Source: Roseomonas populi
GTDB taxonomy: Bacteria > Pseudomonadota > Alphaproteobacteria > Acetobacterales > Acetobacteraceae
DNA: 64,000 nt
Assembly: GCF_024594815.1 (NCBI RefSeq)
Contig: NZ_JANJOU010000010.1
Coordinates: 186,001 to 250,000 of the forward strand
Direction of reading: 5' to 3'
Shown: in pieces, positions 1 through 10,870 of the stretch
Layout of the letters: the number at the start of each line of letters is the position of its first letter
Numbering within the stretch: the stretch's first letter is position 1
Translations under genes and position numbers: made by a program
The notes under the pieces: generated by a model
What the model saw: the letters and a program-made list of their open reading frames with translations, nothing else
Told to the model about the DNA's origin: nothing
Database searches by the model: none

Positions 1-1997
1 CGTCCGCCTCCCTCCTCCCCTCCCTCAGCCAGATCGCGATCACCCTGAACGAGCAGTTCGTCGGGAACATCACGCTCGACCCCGCGCGCCAGGCCTTCGG
101 TCCCGTCTCCTTCGACATCGATCCCGTGAACTTCGCGGAGCTGAACCGGCTGAACTTCCGCTTCGCCGGCCGCTACGCGACCGAGTGCAACGACCCGCTC
201 TCCGGGCTTCTCTACGCCAACATCACCGACCTCTCGACGCTGCAGCTGACGATCGAGCGCCTGCCGCCGCAGCGCGACCTCGCCCGCCTGCCGGAGCCGC
301 TCTTCGATCGCCGCGTGCTGCGCCGCGCGCTGACCCTGCCCTTCGTGATCCCGGCCGAGACCGGCGCGCAGGGGCTTCGCGCGGCGGCCATCGCCGCCTC
401 CTGGTTCGCGGTGCAGGCGGATTACCGCGGCGCCAGCTTCCCCGTGGATCGCGCCGCCCCCGCCACGGGCAACGCGGTGGTGATCGCGGCCGGGCCCGAT
501 GCCGTGCCCGGCCTTCCCCTGCCGCGCTTCGAGGGCCCGACCCTCGCCATGGTCGCCAACCCCACCGATCCCTTCGGCACGCTGCTCGTCCTCGGCGGCC
601 GGTCAGAGCAGGAGGTGGCGCAGGCCGCGCTGGCGCTGGCCGCCGGGCGCGGCGGGATCGGCGGCGACCTGGCCCGCGTCTCCGCCCCCAGCCTGCCGGC
701 CCGCGCGCCCTACGATGCGCCGCGCTGGCTGCCGCCGGACCGTCCCGTGCAGTTCGGCTCCCTCGTCGATCGCGCGGAGCTGCAGGGCTACGGCTACGCC
801 CCCGGCACCATCCGCGTGCCGCTCCGCACCGCGCCGGACCTCTACACCTGGGCCGACCGGGGCATCCCCGCGAACATTAACTTCCGCGCGCCGAACGGAC
901 AGGCGGTGGACGTGGCGGCCTCCCGCCTCGATGTGCTCGTCTCCGAGAACTACCTCCGCTCCTTCCCGCTCGGCTCCGGGGAGCGGATGTGGCCGCTGAA
1001 CCTCCTCAACGGCTGGCTCCTGGGCGACGAGGCGGTCCGCCACGGCCGGGCAATGGTCCCGACCTACCTCCTCTTCGGGCGGGAGGAGCTGCAGATGCGC
1101 TTCGACATGCGCCCGCTGAACCGCGGCGAGTGCACGGCGGTGCCGGGCGACATCCGCGCCGCCGTCGATCCCGACAGCACGATCGACGTTTCCAAAGCCT
1201 GGCGCTACGCGCGGCTGCCCAGCCTCAACTTCTTCACCTCGGCCGGTTATCCCTTCACCCGCATGGCCGACCTCTCCGGCACGGCGGCGGTGCTGCCGGA
1301 GCGGCCAAACACGCTGGAGGCGGGCGCCTTCCTCGACCTGATCGGGATGCTCGCGGCCAATGTCGGGCTGCCCGCCACGGGCCTGAACGTCGTCTTCCCC
1401 GCCACGCTGCAGACGGTGGCGGGGCAGGACCTGCTGCTGGTGGGGACGCTGGGCCGCCAGCCCGCCGCCGCCACCCTGCTGCGGGACAGCGCCGTGTCCG
1501 TGCAGAATGACCGGCTGACGATCGCAGCGCCCGATGCGCTGGCCGATTTCCGCGCCCTGTTCCTGGACCGCCCGGGCTCCGACGAGATCACCCGCGCCTC
1601 CACCGCCCTCTCCGAGCTGGGCGAGGGCACGGCGGTGCTGGTGGGCACGGAGAGCCCGCTCGCCTCCGGCAAGTCCGTGGTGGCCGTGCTGGGCGCGACG
1701 CCCGCCGCGCTCTCGGGCGTGGTCTCCACCCTTCGCAACCCAGAGGGTTCTGCGCGGGTGCAGGGCGATCTCGTCGTCATCAACGGCGGCCAGGCCGCGG
1801 GCTACCGCACGGCGGCCACCTATGCGGTGGGCAACCCGCCGATCTGGGTTCTTCCCTACATCTGGCTGGGAAGCAGCCCCTGGCGGGTGGCCGGCCTGAT
1901 GCTGGCGGGCGCCCTGCTGCTCGGCGTGCCCTTCTACTGGCTGCTTCGCCGCCGCGCCGCGATGCGGCTGCGGGCCCGCACGCCGAGGGGACATTGA
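1..1997 (+). CDS. bcsB: Cellulose synthase regulatory subunit BcsB, 5' end outside window
   Basis: Periplasmic, membrane-anchored partner of the cellulose synthase BcsA, which helps guide the glucan through the periplasm. The frame is open from base 3, so the start lies upstream of the window; an internal GTG at 126 is not the true start. The visible part reads as BcsB: a jelly-roll/flavodoxin-like periplasmic region with the family pattern of an N-L-N-R-L-x-F-R-F strand followed by E-C-x-D-P-L, and near the C-terminus a single hydrophobic segment (about GLMLAGALLLGVPFYWLL) followed by a basic cytoplasmic tail. It is followed two bases later by bcsC, so the two are co-transcribed; bcsA is expected just upstream. 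Family assignment is confident, the N-terminus is unseen. Confidence 0.9.
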   Translation, partial: SASLLPSLSQIAITLNEQFVGNITLDPARQAFGPVSFDIDPVNFAELNRLNFRFAGRYATECNDPLSGLLYANITDLSTLQLTIERLPPQRDLARLPEPLFDRRVLRRALTLPFVIPAETGAQGLRAAAIAASWFAVQADYRGASFPVDRAAPATGNAVVIAAGPDAVPGLPLPRFEGPTLAMVANPTDPFGTLLVLGGRSEQEVAQAALALAAGRGGIGGDLARVSAPSLPARAPYDAPRWLPPDRPVQFGSLVDRAELQGYGYAPGTIRVPLRTAPDLYTWADRGIPANINFRAPNGQAVDVAASRLDVLVSENYLRSFPLGSGERMWPLNLLNGWLLGDEAVRHGRAMVPTYLLFGREELQMRFDMRPLNRGECTAVPGDIRAAVDPDSTIDVSKAWRYARLPSLNFFTSAGYPFTRMADLSGTAAVLPERPNTLEAGAFLDLIGMLAANVGLPATGLNVVFPATLQTVAGQDLLLVGTLGRQPAAATLLRDSAVSVQNDRLTIAAPDALADFRALFLDRPGSDEITRASTALSELGEGTAVLVGTESPLASGKSVVAVLGATPAALSGVVSTLRNPEGSARVQGDLVVINGGQAAGYRTAATYAVGNPPIWVLPYIWLGSSPWRVAGLMLAGALLLGVPFYWLLRRRAAMRLRARTPRGH

Positions 1998-1999
1998 TC

Positions 2000-4900
2000 A
2001 TGAAGAGGGGCATCAGGGGGATGCGGCGCAACACGAGCCCGGCCGCACTGGGCATGGCCCTTGCCCTTTCCGCCTGGCCGGGCGTGGCCCCGGCCCAGGT
2101 CACCAGCGTCGCCTCCGGCCAGCCGGGCGCGGTGGACGTGCTGGTGCGGCAGGCCGAGCGCTGGCTGGCCCAGGACCGGGCTGAGCTGGCCGGGCCGGCC
2201 GTGGAGCGCGCGCTCGCCGCCGAGCCGAACAACCCCGCCGTCCTCGCGGTGGCGGCGAAGCTTGAGGTGGCCCGCGGCAACCGCAGCGCCGCCGATGCCT
2301 ACCTCGCCCGCCTCAGGGCCGCCGGTGCTTCGCCCGAGCAGCAGAGCCAGGCTGAAACAGCGGTCCGCAGCGCCACGGTGGACCGCGATGCGATCGAGGA
2401 GGCGCGCCGCCTGGCACGCGATGGCCGCACCGAGGCGGCAGCCCAGCGCTACCGCCAGATCTTCGGCGGCCAGCCCCCGACCGATGCCTACGCGCTGGAG
2501 TACTACCAGACCCTGTCCGGCACGGAATCCGGCCGTGCCGAGGGGCAGCGTGGGCTCGCCCAGCTCGCCGGCCGCTCCGGCGCCACGGACCGCTCCCGCC
2601 TCGCCTACGCCCAGTCCCTCACCTACGCCGCCAACACCCGCGCGGACGGCATCCGCCGCCTGGCAGAACTGGCCGACCGGCCGGAGGTGGCGCAGGAGGC
2701 GCGGCAGTCCTGGCGCGCCGCGATCGGCTTCGCGGGCAACGACCCGGCCGCTGCTCCGCAGATCGAGGCCTACCTCCAGCGCTACCCCGATGATGCGGAC
2801 CTCCGCCGCCGGCTGGAGACGCTGCGGAGCCAGCCCGCCGCGGCGCCCGCTGATCCGAACGCCGCCGCGCGCCAGTCCGCCTTCTCCCGCCTGGAGGCCG
2901 GCGGCAGTGCCGGCAACACCGACGCCGCAAGAGGGTTCGAGGCCATCCTGGCCACCAACCCGAACGACGCGGACGCGCTGGGCGGCCTCGGCATCGTCCG
3001 CCTGCGTCAGGGCAACCAGCCTGAGGCCCGGCGCCTGCTGGAGCGCGCCGTGGCCGCCGCCCCGGACCGGGCGCAGAACTGGCAGCGCGCGCTGGACGCC
3101 GCCTCCTACTCCACCGACCTCGCGGAGGCGCAGTCCCGGCTGCGTCGGAACGACCTGGAAGGCGCCGACGCCGCCGCCCGCCGCGCCGCGATGCGCGAGG
3201 TGGACGACCGCTCCGACGCCGAGGTGGTGCTGGGCGAGCTGGCACTGCGCCGCGGCGATCCGCAGGGGGCGGAGCAGCGCTTCCGCGCCGCCCTCAGCCG
3301 CCGCCCGGGCTTCCAACCGGCGCAGCAGGGTCTGAACGCCGCGCTGCGCGCCCAGGGCCGCGCACCCGCCTTCGCCACCCCGCGCCCGGCGGCGCCCGCC
3401 GGCCCACGCGCCCCGCGCACCCCAGCCGTGCCGCAAACCGCCACGGCGGAGGGCAACTCCTACCGCGCGGAAGCCGCGCGCGTCTCCGACCCGGCCGCCG
3501 CTGCCGCCATCCTGCGCAACGCCGTCGCCGCCTCGCCGGAGGATCCCTGGACGCGGCTCGACCTCGCCCGCGCCCTTCGCCGCCAGGGCCGCAACGCCGA
3601 GGCCCGCGCGACGGTGGAGGAGCTGGCCGCCCGCAGCACGAACCCGGACGCCGCCTTCGCCGCCGCCCTGCTGGCGGAGGAGGACAACCGCTTCGCCGAC
3701 GCGGACGCCCTGCTCGCCCGGGTGCCGCCGAACCGCCGCAGCCCGGACATGTCGCGCCTCGCCGCGCGCGTTCGTGGCCAGCGGGAGGTGCAGGCGGCCG
3801 CCGCCCTGCTGCCGCTCAGCCCCTATGAGGGGCGGGCGCGCCTGCTCGCCCTCGCCGCGCGGCCCGATCCCACGGGCAGCACCGCCGCCGCCGTGATCCG
3901 CGCCTTCGGCGAGGCGCAGGACCGCGCCGGTGCCGTGGAGGCCGCGCGAACCGCCCTCGCCAACCGCGAGGCTTCCGGCATCACCGCGCGCATCGCCGTC
4001 GCGGGCGCGCTGCTCGGCGCCGGGCTGGACGCCGAGGCGACGGCCCTCGCGGCCGAGGCGGACACCGCCGCCGCCACCGCGGAACAGCGGCGCGACATCG
4101 CCTCCATCCGCACCGGGGCCGCCATTCGCGGATCGGACCGGCTGAACGAGGCCGGGGACCAGGCCGACGCCTTCGAGCGGCTGCGCCCGGCACTCGCCGC
4201 CGATCCCGGGAGCGGGGATGCCAACCTCGCCCTGTCGCGCCTCTACCTCGGGGCGCGGCGGCCGGAGGAGGCGTTGCGCGTGGCCGAGGCCGTGCTGATG
4301 CGCGACCCACGCAACCTCGAGGCCCGGCGCAGCGCCATCGAGGCGGCGCTGGCCGCAGACGACCGCGAGCGCGCCGAGGCACTGCTGGCCGGGGCGCAAT
4401 CGGCCACCCCCCGGGATTCGCGCGTGGCCCTGCTGGAGGCCCGCGTGGCCCGCGCGGCAGGCGACGAGGGGCGCGCCCGCGCCGCGCTGGAGACCGCCGC
4501 CACCCTTCGCAGCGCCGAGATCGGCAGCGCCCGCGCCGCCGCCCCGGTGCCGGCCGCGGTGCAGATGCAGGGCCTGGCGAACCCCTTCGCCCGCTCCGGC
4601 GCCGGCGGCACGATGGTGGCCTCCGCCGGGCCGGCCGACCCCGTGCTGCGCCAGATCCAGACCGAGGCCGCGGCGCTGCGGAACGAGACGGCCACGCTGC
4701 TGTCCGGCGCGGCCTCCGTCCGGACCCGCTCCGGCGACCAGGGGCTGGACCGGCTGACGGAGTTCGGCGCCACATTCCAGGCCGAGGTCTCGCCCGGCGC
4801 GCTGGGCGGGCGGCTCGCCGCCTCGGTCCAGCCCGTCACCATCGACTCCGGCAGCCCCTCCGCCAGTGTGCAGGCGCTGCGCCGCTATGGCACCAACGTG

Positions 4901-5797
4901 CTGGACACCAATCTCGGGGCCAATACCGCCGCGGCGCGGGACACCAGCGCCACCGGCGTGGCGCTGGCGCTGAACTACGTGCGGCGGGACTGGCTGAAGC
5001 TCGACGTCGGCACCACGCCGCTCGGCTTCCGGCGCACGAACGTGGTCGGCGGGATCGAGATCTCGCCCGCCCTCACCGACAATCTCCGCATCCGCGTGGC
5101 CGGCGAGCGCCGGGCGGTGACGGACAGCCTGCTCTCCTGGGCGGGCGCGGTGGATGATCGCACGGGCATCACCATGGGCCCGGTGGTCCGCACCGGCGGC
5201 CGAGCGCAGCTGGAGATCCCGATCGGGCGCGGCTACGCCTATGCCGGCGGCGGCTACGCCACCTTCCAGGGCGAGAACGTGCAGAGCAACACGCGCTTCG
5301 AGGCAGGGGCCGGCGTTGCTCTGCCCCTCTACAAGAGCGCGGCGGGCGAGCTGACGGGCGGCGTGGATCTCGTCTACTTCAGCTACGACAAGAACCTCCG
5401 CTACTTCACCCTCGGCCATGGCGGCTACTTCAGCCCGCAGGAGTACATGGCCTTCAACGTGCCCGTGGACTGGCGGGGGCGAGTGGGGAACGTGGCCTAC
5501 CGGCTCGGCGCCACCGCGGGCTATGCGCGCTACCGCGAGGACCGGGCGCCCTTCTTCCCCGGAAATGCCGGGCTGCAGGCGCAGGCAGAGGCTCTGGCAA
5601 CATCGACTGCGAGCACTGGCACCCCTGTCTCCGCCTTCTACCCCGGGCAGACGCAGACCGGCTTCGTCGGCGGGGTACGGGCAGAGGTGGACTGGTCCAT
5701 CACCCCTGACCTCAACCTCATCGGCACGGTGCGGTACGACAGGGCGGCGGATTTCGACGAGACGCGGGTGCTGGTGCGGCTTCAGAACCGGTTCTGA
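2000..5797 (+). CDS. bcsC: Cellulose synthase outer-membrane/TPR subunit BcsC
   Basis: Exports the cellulose chain across the outer membrane. About 1265 residues, the usual size for BcsC. A signal peptide (hydrophobic run ending around APAQ, residue 33) is followed by a long alanine/arginine-rich TPR solenoid over roughly residues 40-870, then the BCSC_C beta-barrel domain over about the last 370 residues, ending in the terminal Phe typical of outer-membrane barrels. The ATG at 2000 is chosen over the TTG at 1994 because it leads straight into the basic n-region of the signal peptide. It lies two bases after bcsB, implying one operon. No other bcs gene follows; the strand continues with unrelated monooxygenases after a 69-base AT-richer gap. 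Confidence 0.92.
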   Translation: MKRGIRGMRRNTSPAALGMALALSAWPGVAPAQVTSVASGQPGAVDVLVRQAERWLAQDRAELAGPAVERALAAEPNNPAVLAVAAKLEVARGNRSAADAYLARLRAAGASPEQQSQAETAVRSATVDRDAIEEARRLARDGRTEAAAQRYRQIFGGQPPTDAYALEYYQTLSGTESGRAEGQRGLAQLAGRSGATDRSRLAYAQSLTYAANTRADGIRRLAELADRPEVAQEARQSWRAAIGFAGNDPAAAPQIEAYLQRYPDDADLRRRLETLRSQPAAAPADPNAAARQSAFSRLEAGGSAGNTDAARGFEAILATNPNDADALGGLGIVRLRQGNQPEARRLLERAVAAAPDRAQNWQRALDAASYSTDLAEAQSRLRRNDLEGADAAARRAAMREVDDRSDAEVVLGELALRRGDPQGAEQRFRAALSRRPGFQPAQQGLNAALRAQGRAPAFATPRPAAPAGPRAPRTPAVPQTATAEGNSYRAEAARVSDPAAAAAILRNAVAASPEDPWTRLDLARALRRQGRNAEARATVEELAARSTNPDAAFAAALLAEEDNRFADADALLARVPPNRRSPDMSRLAARVRGQREVQAAAALLPLSPYEGRARLLALAARPDPTGSTAAAVIRAFGEAQDRAGAVEAARTALANREASGITARIAVAGALLGAGLDAEATALAAEADTAAATAEQRRDIASIRTGAAIRGSDRLNEAGDQADAFERLRPALAADPGSGDANLALSRLYLGARRPEEALRVAEAVLMRDPRNLEARRSAIEAALAADDRERAEALLAGAQSATPRDSRVALLEARVARAAGDEGRARAALETAATLRSAEIGSARAAAPVPAAVQMQGLANPFARSGAGGTMVASAGPADPVLRQIQTEAAALRNETATLLSGAASVRTRSGDQGLDRLTEFGATFQAEVSPGALGGRLAASVQPVTIDSGSPSASVQALRRYGTNVLDTNLGANTAAARDTSATGVALALNYVRRDWLKLDVGTTPLGFRRTNVVGGIEISPALTDNLRIRVAGERRAVTDSLLSWAGAVDDRTGITMGPVVRTGGRAQLEIPIGRGYAYAGGGYATFQGENVQSNTRFEAGAGVALPLYKSAAGELTGGVDLVYFSYDKNLRYFTLGHGGYFSPQEYMAFNVPVDWRGRVGNVAYRLGATAGYARYREDRAPFFPGNAGLQAQAEALATSTASTGTPVSAFYPGQTQTGFVGGVRAEVDWSITPDLNLIGTVRYDRAADFDETRVLVRLQNRF

Positions 5798-5866
5798 GGT
5801 CGCCTTGCACCGCCGCATGTCGGGCATCATATCAATACACAAAGAATAATCGTGGATTGATCCCTG

Positions 5867-7192
5867 ATGTCCCGACGTCGCCTTCGCCTGGGCGCCTTCA
5901 TGCGCCCGGTCAGCATCCACACGGCCGCTTGGCGCTATCCCGGCGCCTTCCCGGACGCCAACTTCAACCTCCAGCACCTCGTCCGCTTCGCCCGCACGCT
6001 GGAAGCGGCGCGCTTCGACGCCTTCTTCATGGCGGACCACCAAGCCGTGCTGAACATGCCGATCCAGGCCCTGAAGCGCAGCGCCACGGTCACCAGCTTC
6101 GACCCGATGACGCTGCTGCCGGCCCTGGCGATGGTGACGGAGCACCTCGGCCTCATTGCCACTGCCTCCACCACCTATAACGAGCCCTGGCACATCGCCC
6201 GGAAGTTCGCCTCACTGGACCACATCAGCAACGGCCGCGCCGGGTGGAACGTCGTCACCTCGGGAAACCCGACGGAAGCGCAGAATTTCGGGCGGGAGGA
6301 GCACTGGGAGCACGCCGCCCGCTACCGCCGCGCCCATGAGTTCATCGATGTGGTGGAAGGCCTTTGGGACAGCTGGGCCGACGACGCCTTCATCCGAGAC
6401 GTGGAGGCCGGCACCTACTTCGATCCGGAGAAGATGCACGTCCTCGGTCACAAGGGGGAGCACTTCTCCGTCCGTGGCCCGCTGAACGTGGCGCGCCCGG
6501 TCCAGGGCTGGCCGGTGATCGTGCAGGCCGGCGCCTCCGATGACGGGCGGCAGCTGGCGGCGGAGACGGCCGAGGTCATTTTCGCCGCTGGCGGCCCGAT
6601 CGAGGAGGCCCGCGCCTTCTACTCCGACGTGAAGGCCCGCACGGAGAAGGCCGGGCGCAACCCGGACCACCTTCTCGTCCTGCCCGGCTGCTTCGTGGTG
6701 GTCGGCGAGAGCGAGGCGGAGGCGAAGGAGAAGCGCGCCCTGCTGGACAGCCGCGTCCACTACGACAGCGCCATCGCCTCCCTCTCCGTCGCCCTGGGCA
6801 CGGATGCCAGCCGCTTCGACCCGGACGGGCCGCTCCCGGAGGACATCCCGGAGACGAACGCGAGCAAAAGCGGGCGGGAGCGCGCCATCGGCATCGCGCG
6901 GCGGGAGAACCTCACCGTCCGGCAGCTGGCCCAGCGCCTGGGCGGCTATGCCGGCGCCGCCATGGTGGGCACCCCCAGCCAGATCGCGGACCAGATGCAG
7001 GAATGGCTGGAGACCGGCGCCTGCGACGGCTTCAACATGATGTTCCCCTACCTGCCAGAGGGGCTGGACGACTTCTGTAACAAGGTGGTGCCGGAACTGC
7101 AGCGCCGCGGCCTGCATCGCACGGAGTACGAGGGCCGGACGCTCCGGGAAAATCTCGGCCTGCCCCGCCCGGCCAACCGGTTCTTCTCCTGA
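5867..7192 (+). CDS. LLM-class FMN-dependent monooxygenase, NtaA/SnaA/DszA/SoxA family
   Basis: A 441-residue two-component flavin monooxygenase of the luciferase-like superfamily. These enzymes use FMNH2 from a separate reductase to oxidise nitrilotriacetate, sulfur heterocycles or similar compounds. The N-terminal [17 protein letters not shown] region, the FMADH motif, the GWNVVTS motif and the E-x-F-S-V-x-G-P-L-N segment are characteristic of the NtaA/DszA branch. The start at 5867 follows an unusually AT-rich stretch (5820-5850) in this GC-rich sequence, a likely promoter area although no clear boxes stand out. A second LLM enzyme begins 14 bases after its stop. The substrate cannot be told from sequence, and no flavin reductase lies nearby. 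Confidence 0.85.
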   Translation: MSRRRLRLGAFMRPVSIHTAAWRYPGAFPDANFNLQHLVRFARTLEAARFDAFFMADHQAVLNMPIQALKRSATVTSFDPMTLLPALAMVTEHLGLIATASTTYNEPWHIARKFASLDHISNGRAGWNVVTSGNPTEAQNFGREEHWEHAARYRRAHEFIDVVEGLWDSWADDAFIRDVEAGTYFDPEKMHVLGHKGEHFSVRGPLNVARPVQGWPVIVQAGASDDGRQLAAETAEVIFAAGGPIEEARAFYSDVKARTEKAGRNPDHLLVLPGCFVVVGESEAEAKEKRALLDSRVHYDSAIASLSVALGTDASRFDPDGPLPEDIPETNASKSGRERAIGIARRENLTVRQLAQRLGGYAGAAMVGTPSQIADQMQEWLETGACDGFNMMFPYLPEGLDDFCNKVVPELQRRGLHRTEYEGRTLRENLGLPRPANRFFS

Positions 7193-7206
7193 GAGGGGCG
7201 CCCCAT

Positions 7207-8217
<1,011 letters not shown>

Positions 8218-8224
8218 AAACGCG

Positions 8225-8250
8225 AACGGGCCGGAAAGCTCCGGCCCGTT
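8225..8250. terminator. Strong hairpin terminator between convergent genes
   Basis: Perfect 10-bp stem (AACGGGCCGG paired with CCGGCCCGTT) around a 6-base AAAGCT loop, starting 8 bases after the stop of the upstream + gene and followed by a pyrimidine-rich CTTCTCC. The convergent gene ends at 8280, so the hairpin can serve both directions. Confidence 0.75.
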
Positions 8251-8279
8251 CTTCTCCTACGAATTGCTTGGCCCAAAGT

Positions 8280-9305
8280 TCAGCGCAGGGGCCACGCGTA
8301 CATCAGGCCGCCCGCCGTCCACAGCGCGTTCGGCCCGCGCTCCATCCCCAGCGGTGTGGACTTGCCGACATTGCGCTCGAAGAGCTCGCCGTAATTGCCC
8401 ACGGCGCGGATTGCATCATAGGCCCAGCTCGGCGAGAGCTTCGCGCCCTGCGCCAGCGAAGGATCAGCGCCGAGAAGCCGGCGGACCGTGGGCGAGCTGT
8501 CCTGCGCCCGCCGCGCCTCCACGTTGGCGGACGTGATCCCCAGCTCCTCCGCCTCGATCAGGGCATTCAGGGTCCAGCGCACCACGTCGAACCACTCCTG
8601 GTCGTCCCGCCGCACCATGGGGCCGAGCGGCTCCTTGCTGATGCGGTCCGGCAGCACGATGAAGTCGCCGGGATTGGGGAAGGAGGAGCGCACCGCCGCG
8701 ATCTGGGAGGCATCCGTCGTCAGCGCGTCGCAGCGGCCGGAGGAGAAGGCGGTGGCGACCTGGTCGATCCGCTCGAACAACACGGGGGTGATGCGGATGT
8801 TGGCGGCGCGGTACCAGTCGGCGAGGTTGCCCTCCGTCGTGCTGCCCTGCTGCACGCAGACCGTGGCGCCGTCCAGCTGCGCGGCGCGGCTCACGCCCGC
8901 GTCCTTGCGGACCATGAAGCCCTGGCCGTCGTAGAAGTTGATGCCCACGCTGCGGAGGCCCAGGGCGGTGTCGCGCCCCATGGTCGCCGTGGTCTGGCGC
9001 ACCAGCACGTCCACCTCGCCCGATTGCAGGGCCGGGAAGCGCTGCTGGCCGGAGAGCGGCAGGAAGCGGACCTTGCTCGCGTCGCCCAGGGCTGCTGCGG
9101 CAATGGCCCGGCAGAGATCGGCGTCCAGGCCGCGCCAGACGCCCTGGCTGTCCGGCTGGGAGAAGCCGGCGACGCCCGTATTCACCCCGCAGGAGAGCGT
9201 CCCGCGGCTCCGCACCCCGTCCAGCGTTGCGCCGGCCTGGGCCGGGCCGATCATCGACACCGCGGCGAGCGAGGCCGCGGCGAGCGCGCGTCGGATAAGG
9301 GACAT
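8280..9305 (-). CDS. Amino-acid ABC transporter substrate-binding protein, AapJ/BztA-like
   Basis: A 341-residue periplasmic receptor of the general L-amino-acid transporter type. After a signal peptide (residues 1-24, ending near GPAQA) the mature part begins with the family pattern R-G-x-L-S-C-G-V-N and W[10 protein letters not shown]. Later [10 protein letters not shown] and L-G-P-M-V-R-x-D-D-x-x-W segments are typical of AapJ. The open frame extends to 9602, but the ATG at 9305 is chosen because it starts the signal peptide and the extension overlaps the FKBP gene. No permease or ATPase gene lies next to it, so it is an orphan receptor here. It ends at the terminator at 8225-8250. Confidence 0.88.
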   Translation of the reverse strand: MSLIRRALAAASLAAVSMIGPAQAGATLDGVRSRGTLSCGVNTGVAGFSQPDSQGVWRGLDADLCRAIAAAALGDASKVRFLPLSGQQRFPALQSGEVDVLVRQTTATMGRDTALGLRSVGINFYDGQGFMVRKDAGVSRAAQLDGATVCVQQGSTTEGNLADWYRAANIRITPVLFERIDQVATAFSSGRCDALTTDASQIAAVRSSFPNPGDFIVLPDRISKEPLGPMVRRDDQEWFDVVRWTLNALIEAEELGITSANVEARRAQDSSPTVRRLLGADPSLAQGAKLSPSWAYDAIRAVGNYGELFERNVGKSTPLGMERGPNALWTAGGLMYAWPLR

Positions 9306-9428
9306 GGGCTGGCTTCCTTTCCGAGAGATTGCCTCAGGCTCACCTATCAGACGGCACTTGGCTGTCCAGCGTTGGCCCCGGGCGGCGGGGCGGCTAGAAG
9401 CGCCGCTTACCACCAGGGAGCGACAGGC

Positions 9429-9764
9429 ATGATCGAGGACCGCAAGCCCGGCACGGGCGACGAGGCCGTGGCCGGCAAGGAGGTCACGGTGCACTACACC
9501 GGCTGGCTCCACGACCCGTCCAAGCCCGAGAACAAGGGCCGCAAGTTCGACAGTTCCCGCGACCGGGGCGAGCCCTTCTCCTTCCCCCTCGGCGCCGGCC
9601 ACGTGATCCGCGGCTGGGACGAGGGCGTGAAGGGCATGAAGGTGGGCGGCCAGCGCACCCTCACCCTGCCGCCGGAGATGGGCTACGGCGCGCGCGGCGC
9701 CGGCGGGGTGATCCCGCCCAACGCGACCCTCGTCTTCGACGTGGAGCTGCTCGGCGTCGGCTGA
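9429..9764 (+). CDS. FKBP-type peptidyl-prolyl cis-trans isomerase
   Basis: A single FKBP domain of 111 residues without signal peptide, so a cytoplasmic proline isomerase/folding helper. Conserved features include [18 protein letters not shown]-x-L-G-x-G-x-V-I-x-G-W-D-E-G, the MGYGARG loop and [21 protein letters not shown] ribosome-binding site sits just ahead of the ATG at 9429; the same frame is open far upstream, but that part is antisense to the receptor gene and lacks homology. It is divergent from the amino-acid receptor and convergent with the SIP gene. Confidence 0.93.
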   Translation: MIEDRKPGTGDEAVAGKEVTVHYTGWLHDPSKPENKGRKFDSSRDRGEPFSFPLGAGHVIRGWDEGVKGMKVGGQRTLTLPPEMGYGARGAGGVIPPNATLVFDVELLGVG

Positions 9765-9778
9765 CGCCCGATGGTGGC

Positions 9779-9800
9779 GGGAAGGGCTTCAGCCCTCCCC
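9779..9800. terminator. Possible terminator hairpin overlapping the SIP stop codon
   Basis: A nine-position stem (9779-9787 with 9792-9800, one A-C mismatch) around a TTCA loop. It lies between the convergent FKBP and SIP genes and overlaps the SIP stop codon. No T-tract is seen. Confidence 0.35.
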
Positions 9801-10850
9801 GTCGCCCACGCCGTGCCGCCAATAGGAAACGGCGCGGAACCGGCTGCGCGGCAGGCCACAGGCCTCGCCCCAGTGGTCGCGGATGGCCCGGGCGGCGGTG
9901 TTCTCGCAGGCCGCCCAGCAGCTCACGGCCGTACCCGCAGGCGGGGTGGCGGTGCGGACCGCCTCCAGCAACCGGGTGCCGTAATGGGCACCGTCCCGGT
10001 ACAGCCAGCACACCTCCACCCTCGCGGGATGGGAGAGCGCCTGCCTCTCCCCGGCATCGGCCACCTCGATCAGGGCCAGCCCCTGCGCCCCGGCCGGCAT
10101 GGCCTCCAGTGCACGGGCGATGGCGGGCAGCGCCGTCTCGTCCCCGGCAATCAGCGCCCAGCCGTCGCAGGGGATGCCGCCGCCGCCCGGGCCCATGATG
10201 CCCATCCAGTCCCCGGGCTCGGCGCGCAGGGCAAAGGCGGAGCCGGGCCCCTCATCCCCGTGCACCACGAAGTCGATCTCCAGCCAACCGGCGGCCGGGT
10301 CGATCCGGCGGATGGTGTAGGTGCGCCGCCGCAGGCTGGCATCCATCAGCGGCTGGCCGCTGGGGCTCACCCTCGGCCAGACCGGCTCCTCCCCCTTCGG
10401 GGGCATCAGGATCTTCACGTGCATCTGCTGCACGCCGGCGTAGCGGGCGATGTCCTGCCCCTCCAGGCGCAGGCGGCGCATCCGGGGCGTCACATTCTCC
10501 ACCGCCGCAACGCGCAGGGCGCGGAAGTTGTGCGGGCGCGCATCGCCCGCCGTCACCCCGTGGCCCTGCCAGACGATGCCCAGCACCTCGTCCGGGCAGA
10601 AGGCGTCCAGGTGGCCGGACACGATGTTCTTCGCGTCCGCCAGCCAGTCCGGCGTGTCCGCCTCGATCCGCAGCGCCACCCCGCCCTCCGCCAGCCGCAG
10701 CAGCGCGACGCAGCCGGGGAAGGCCACGCGGGAATCCGCGACCGGGCCCGCCACATCCAGCCCGTGGCCGACCATGTGCTCCCGGAATCTCTCGATCAGC
10801 CGTTCCGGCGCGCGGGCGCGGGCATGGGCCTCGGCGATGAGAAGGGTCAT
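9789..10850 (-). CDS. Siderophore-interacting (ferric-siderophore reductase) protein with N-terminal DUF2218 domain
   Basis: Reduces ferric siderophores in the cytoplasm to release iron. In its 353 residues, 1-92 match a DUF2218 domain, and from about 108 onward come the SIP FAD-binding and NAD(P)H-binding domains of the ViuB/FscN family. The flavin-binding R-x-Y-T motif is at 176-179 and M-G-P-G-G lies near 219. The last C-S-C-W-A-A-C-E-N-type segment (S-C-W-A-A-C-E-N) is the family C-terminal signature. It is the last gene of the leftward iron operon, 20 bases after the binding-protein gene. The DUF2218 fusion is seen in other proteobacterial SIP proteins; its role is not established. Confidence 0.88.
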   Translation of the reverse strand: MTLLIAEAHARARAPERLIERFREHMVGHGLDVAGPVADSRVAFPGCVALLRLAEGGVALRIEADTPDWLADAKNIVSGHLDAFCPDEVLGIVWQGHGVTAGDARPHNFRALRVAAVENVTPRMRRLRLEGQDIARYAGVQQMHVKILMPPKGEEPVWPRVSPSGQPLMDASLRRRTYTIRRIDPAAGWLEIDFVVHGDEGPGSAFALRAEPGDWMGIMGPGGGGIPCDGWALIAGDETALPAIARALEAMPAGAQGLALIEVADAGERQALSHPARVEVCWLYRDGAHYGTRLLEAVRTATPPAGTAVSCWAACENTAARAIRDHWGEACGLPRSRFRAVSYWRHGVGDGEG

Positions 10851-10870
10851 GGCCGGTTTCCTCGGTTCGT

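Noticed and set aside
1934-6193. A 1419-codon open frame on the minus strand opposite bcsC
   Set aside because: It is a GC-rich shadow of bcsC: low-complexity Gly/Ala/Arg/His composition and no recognisable domain. bcsC on the + strand has clear signal peptide, TPR and barrel features.
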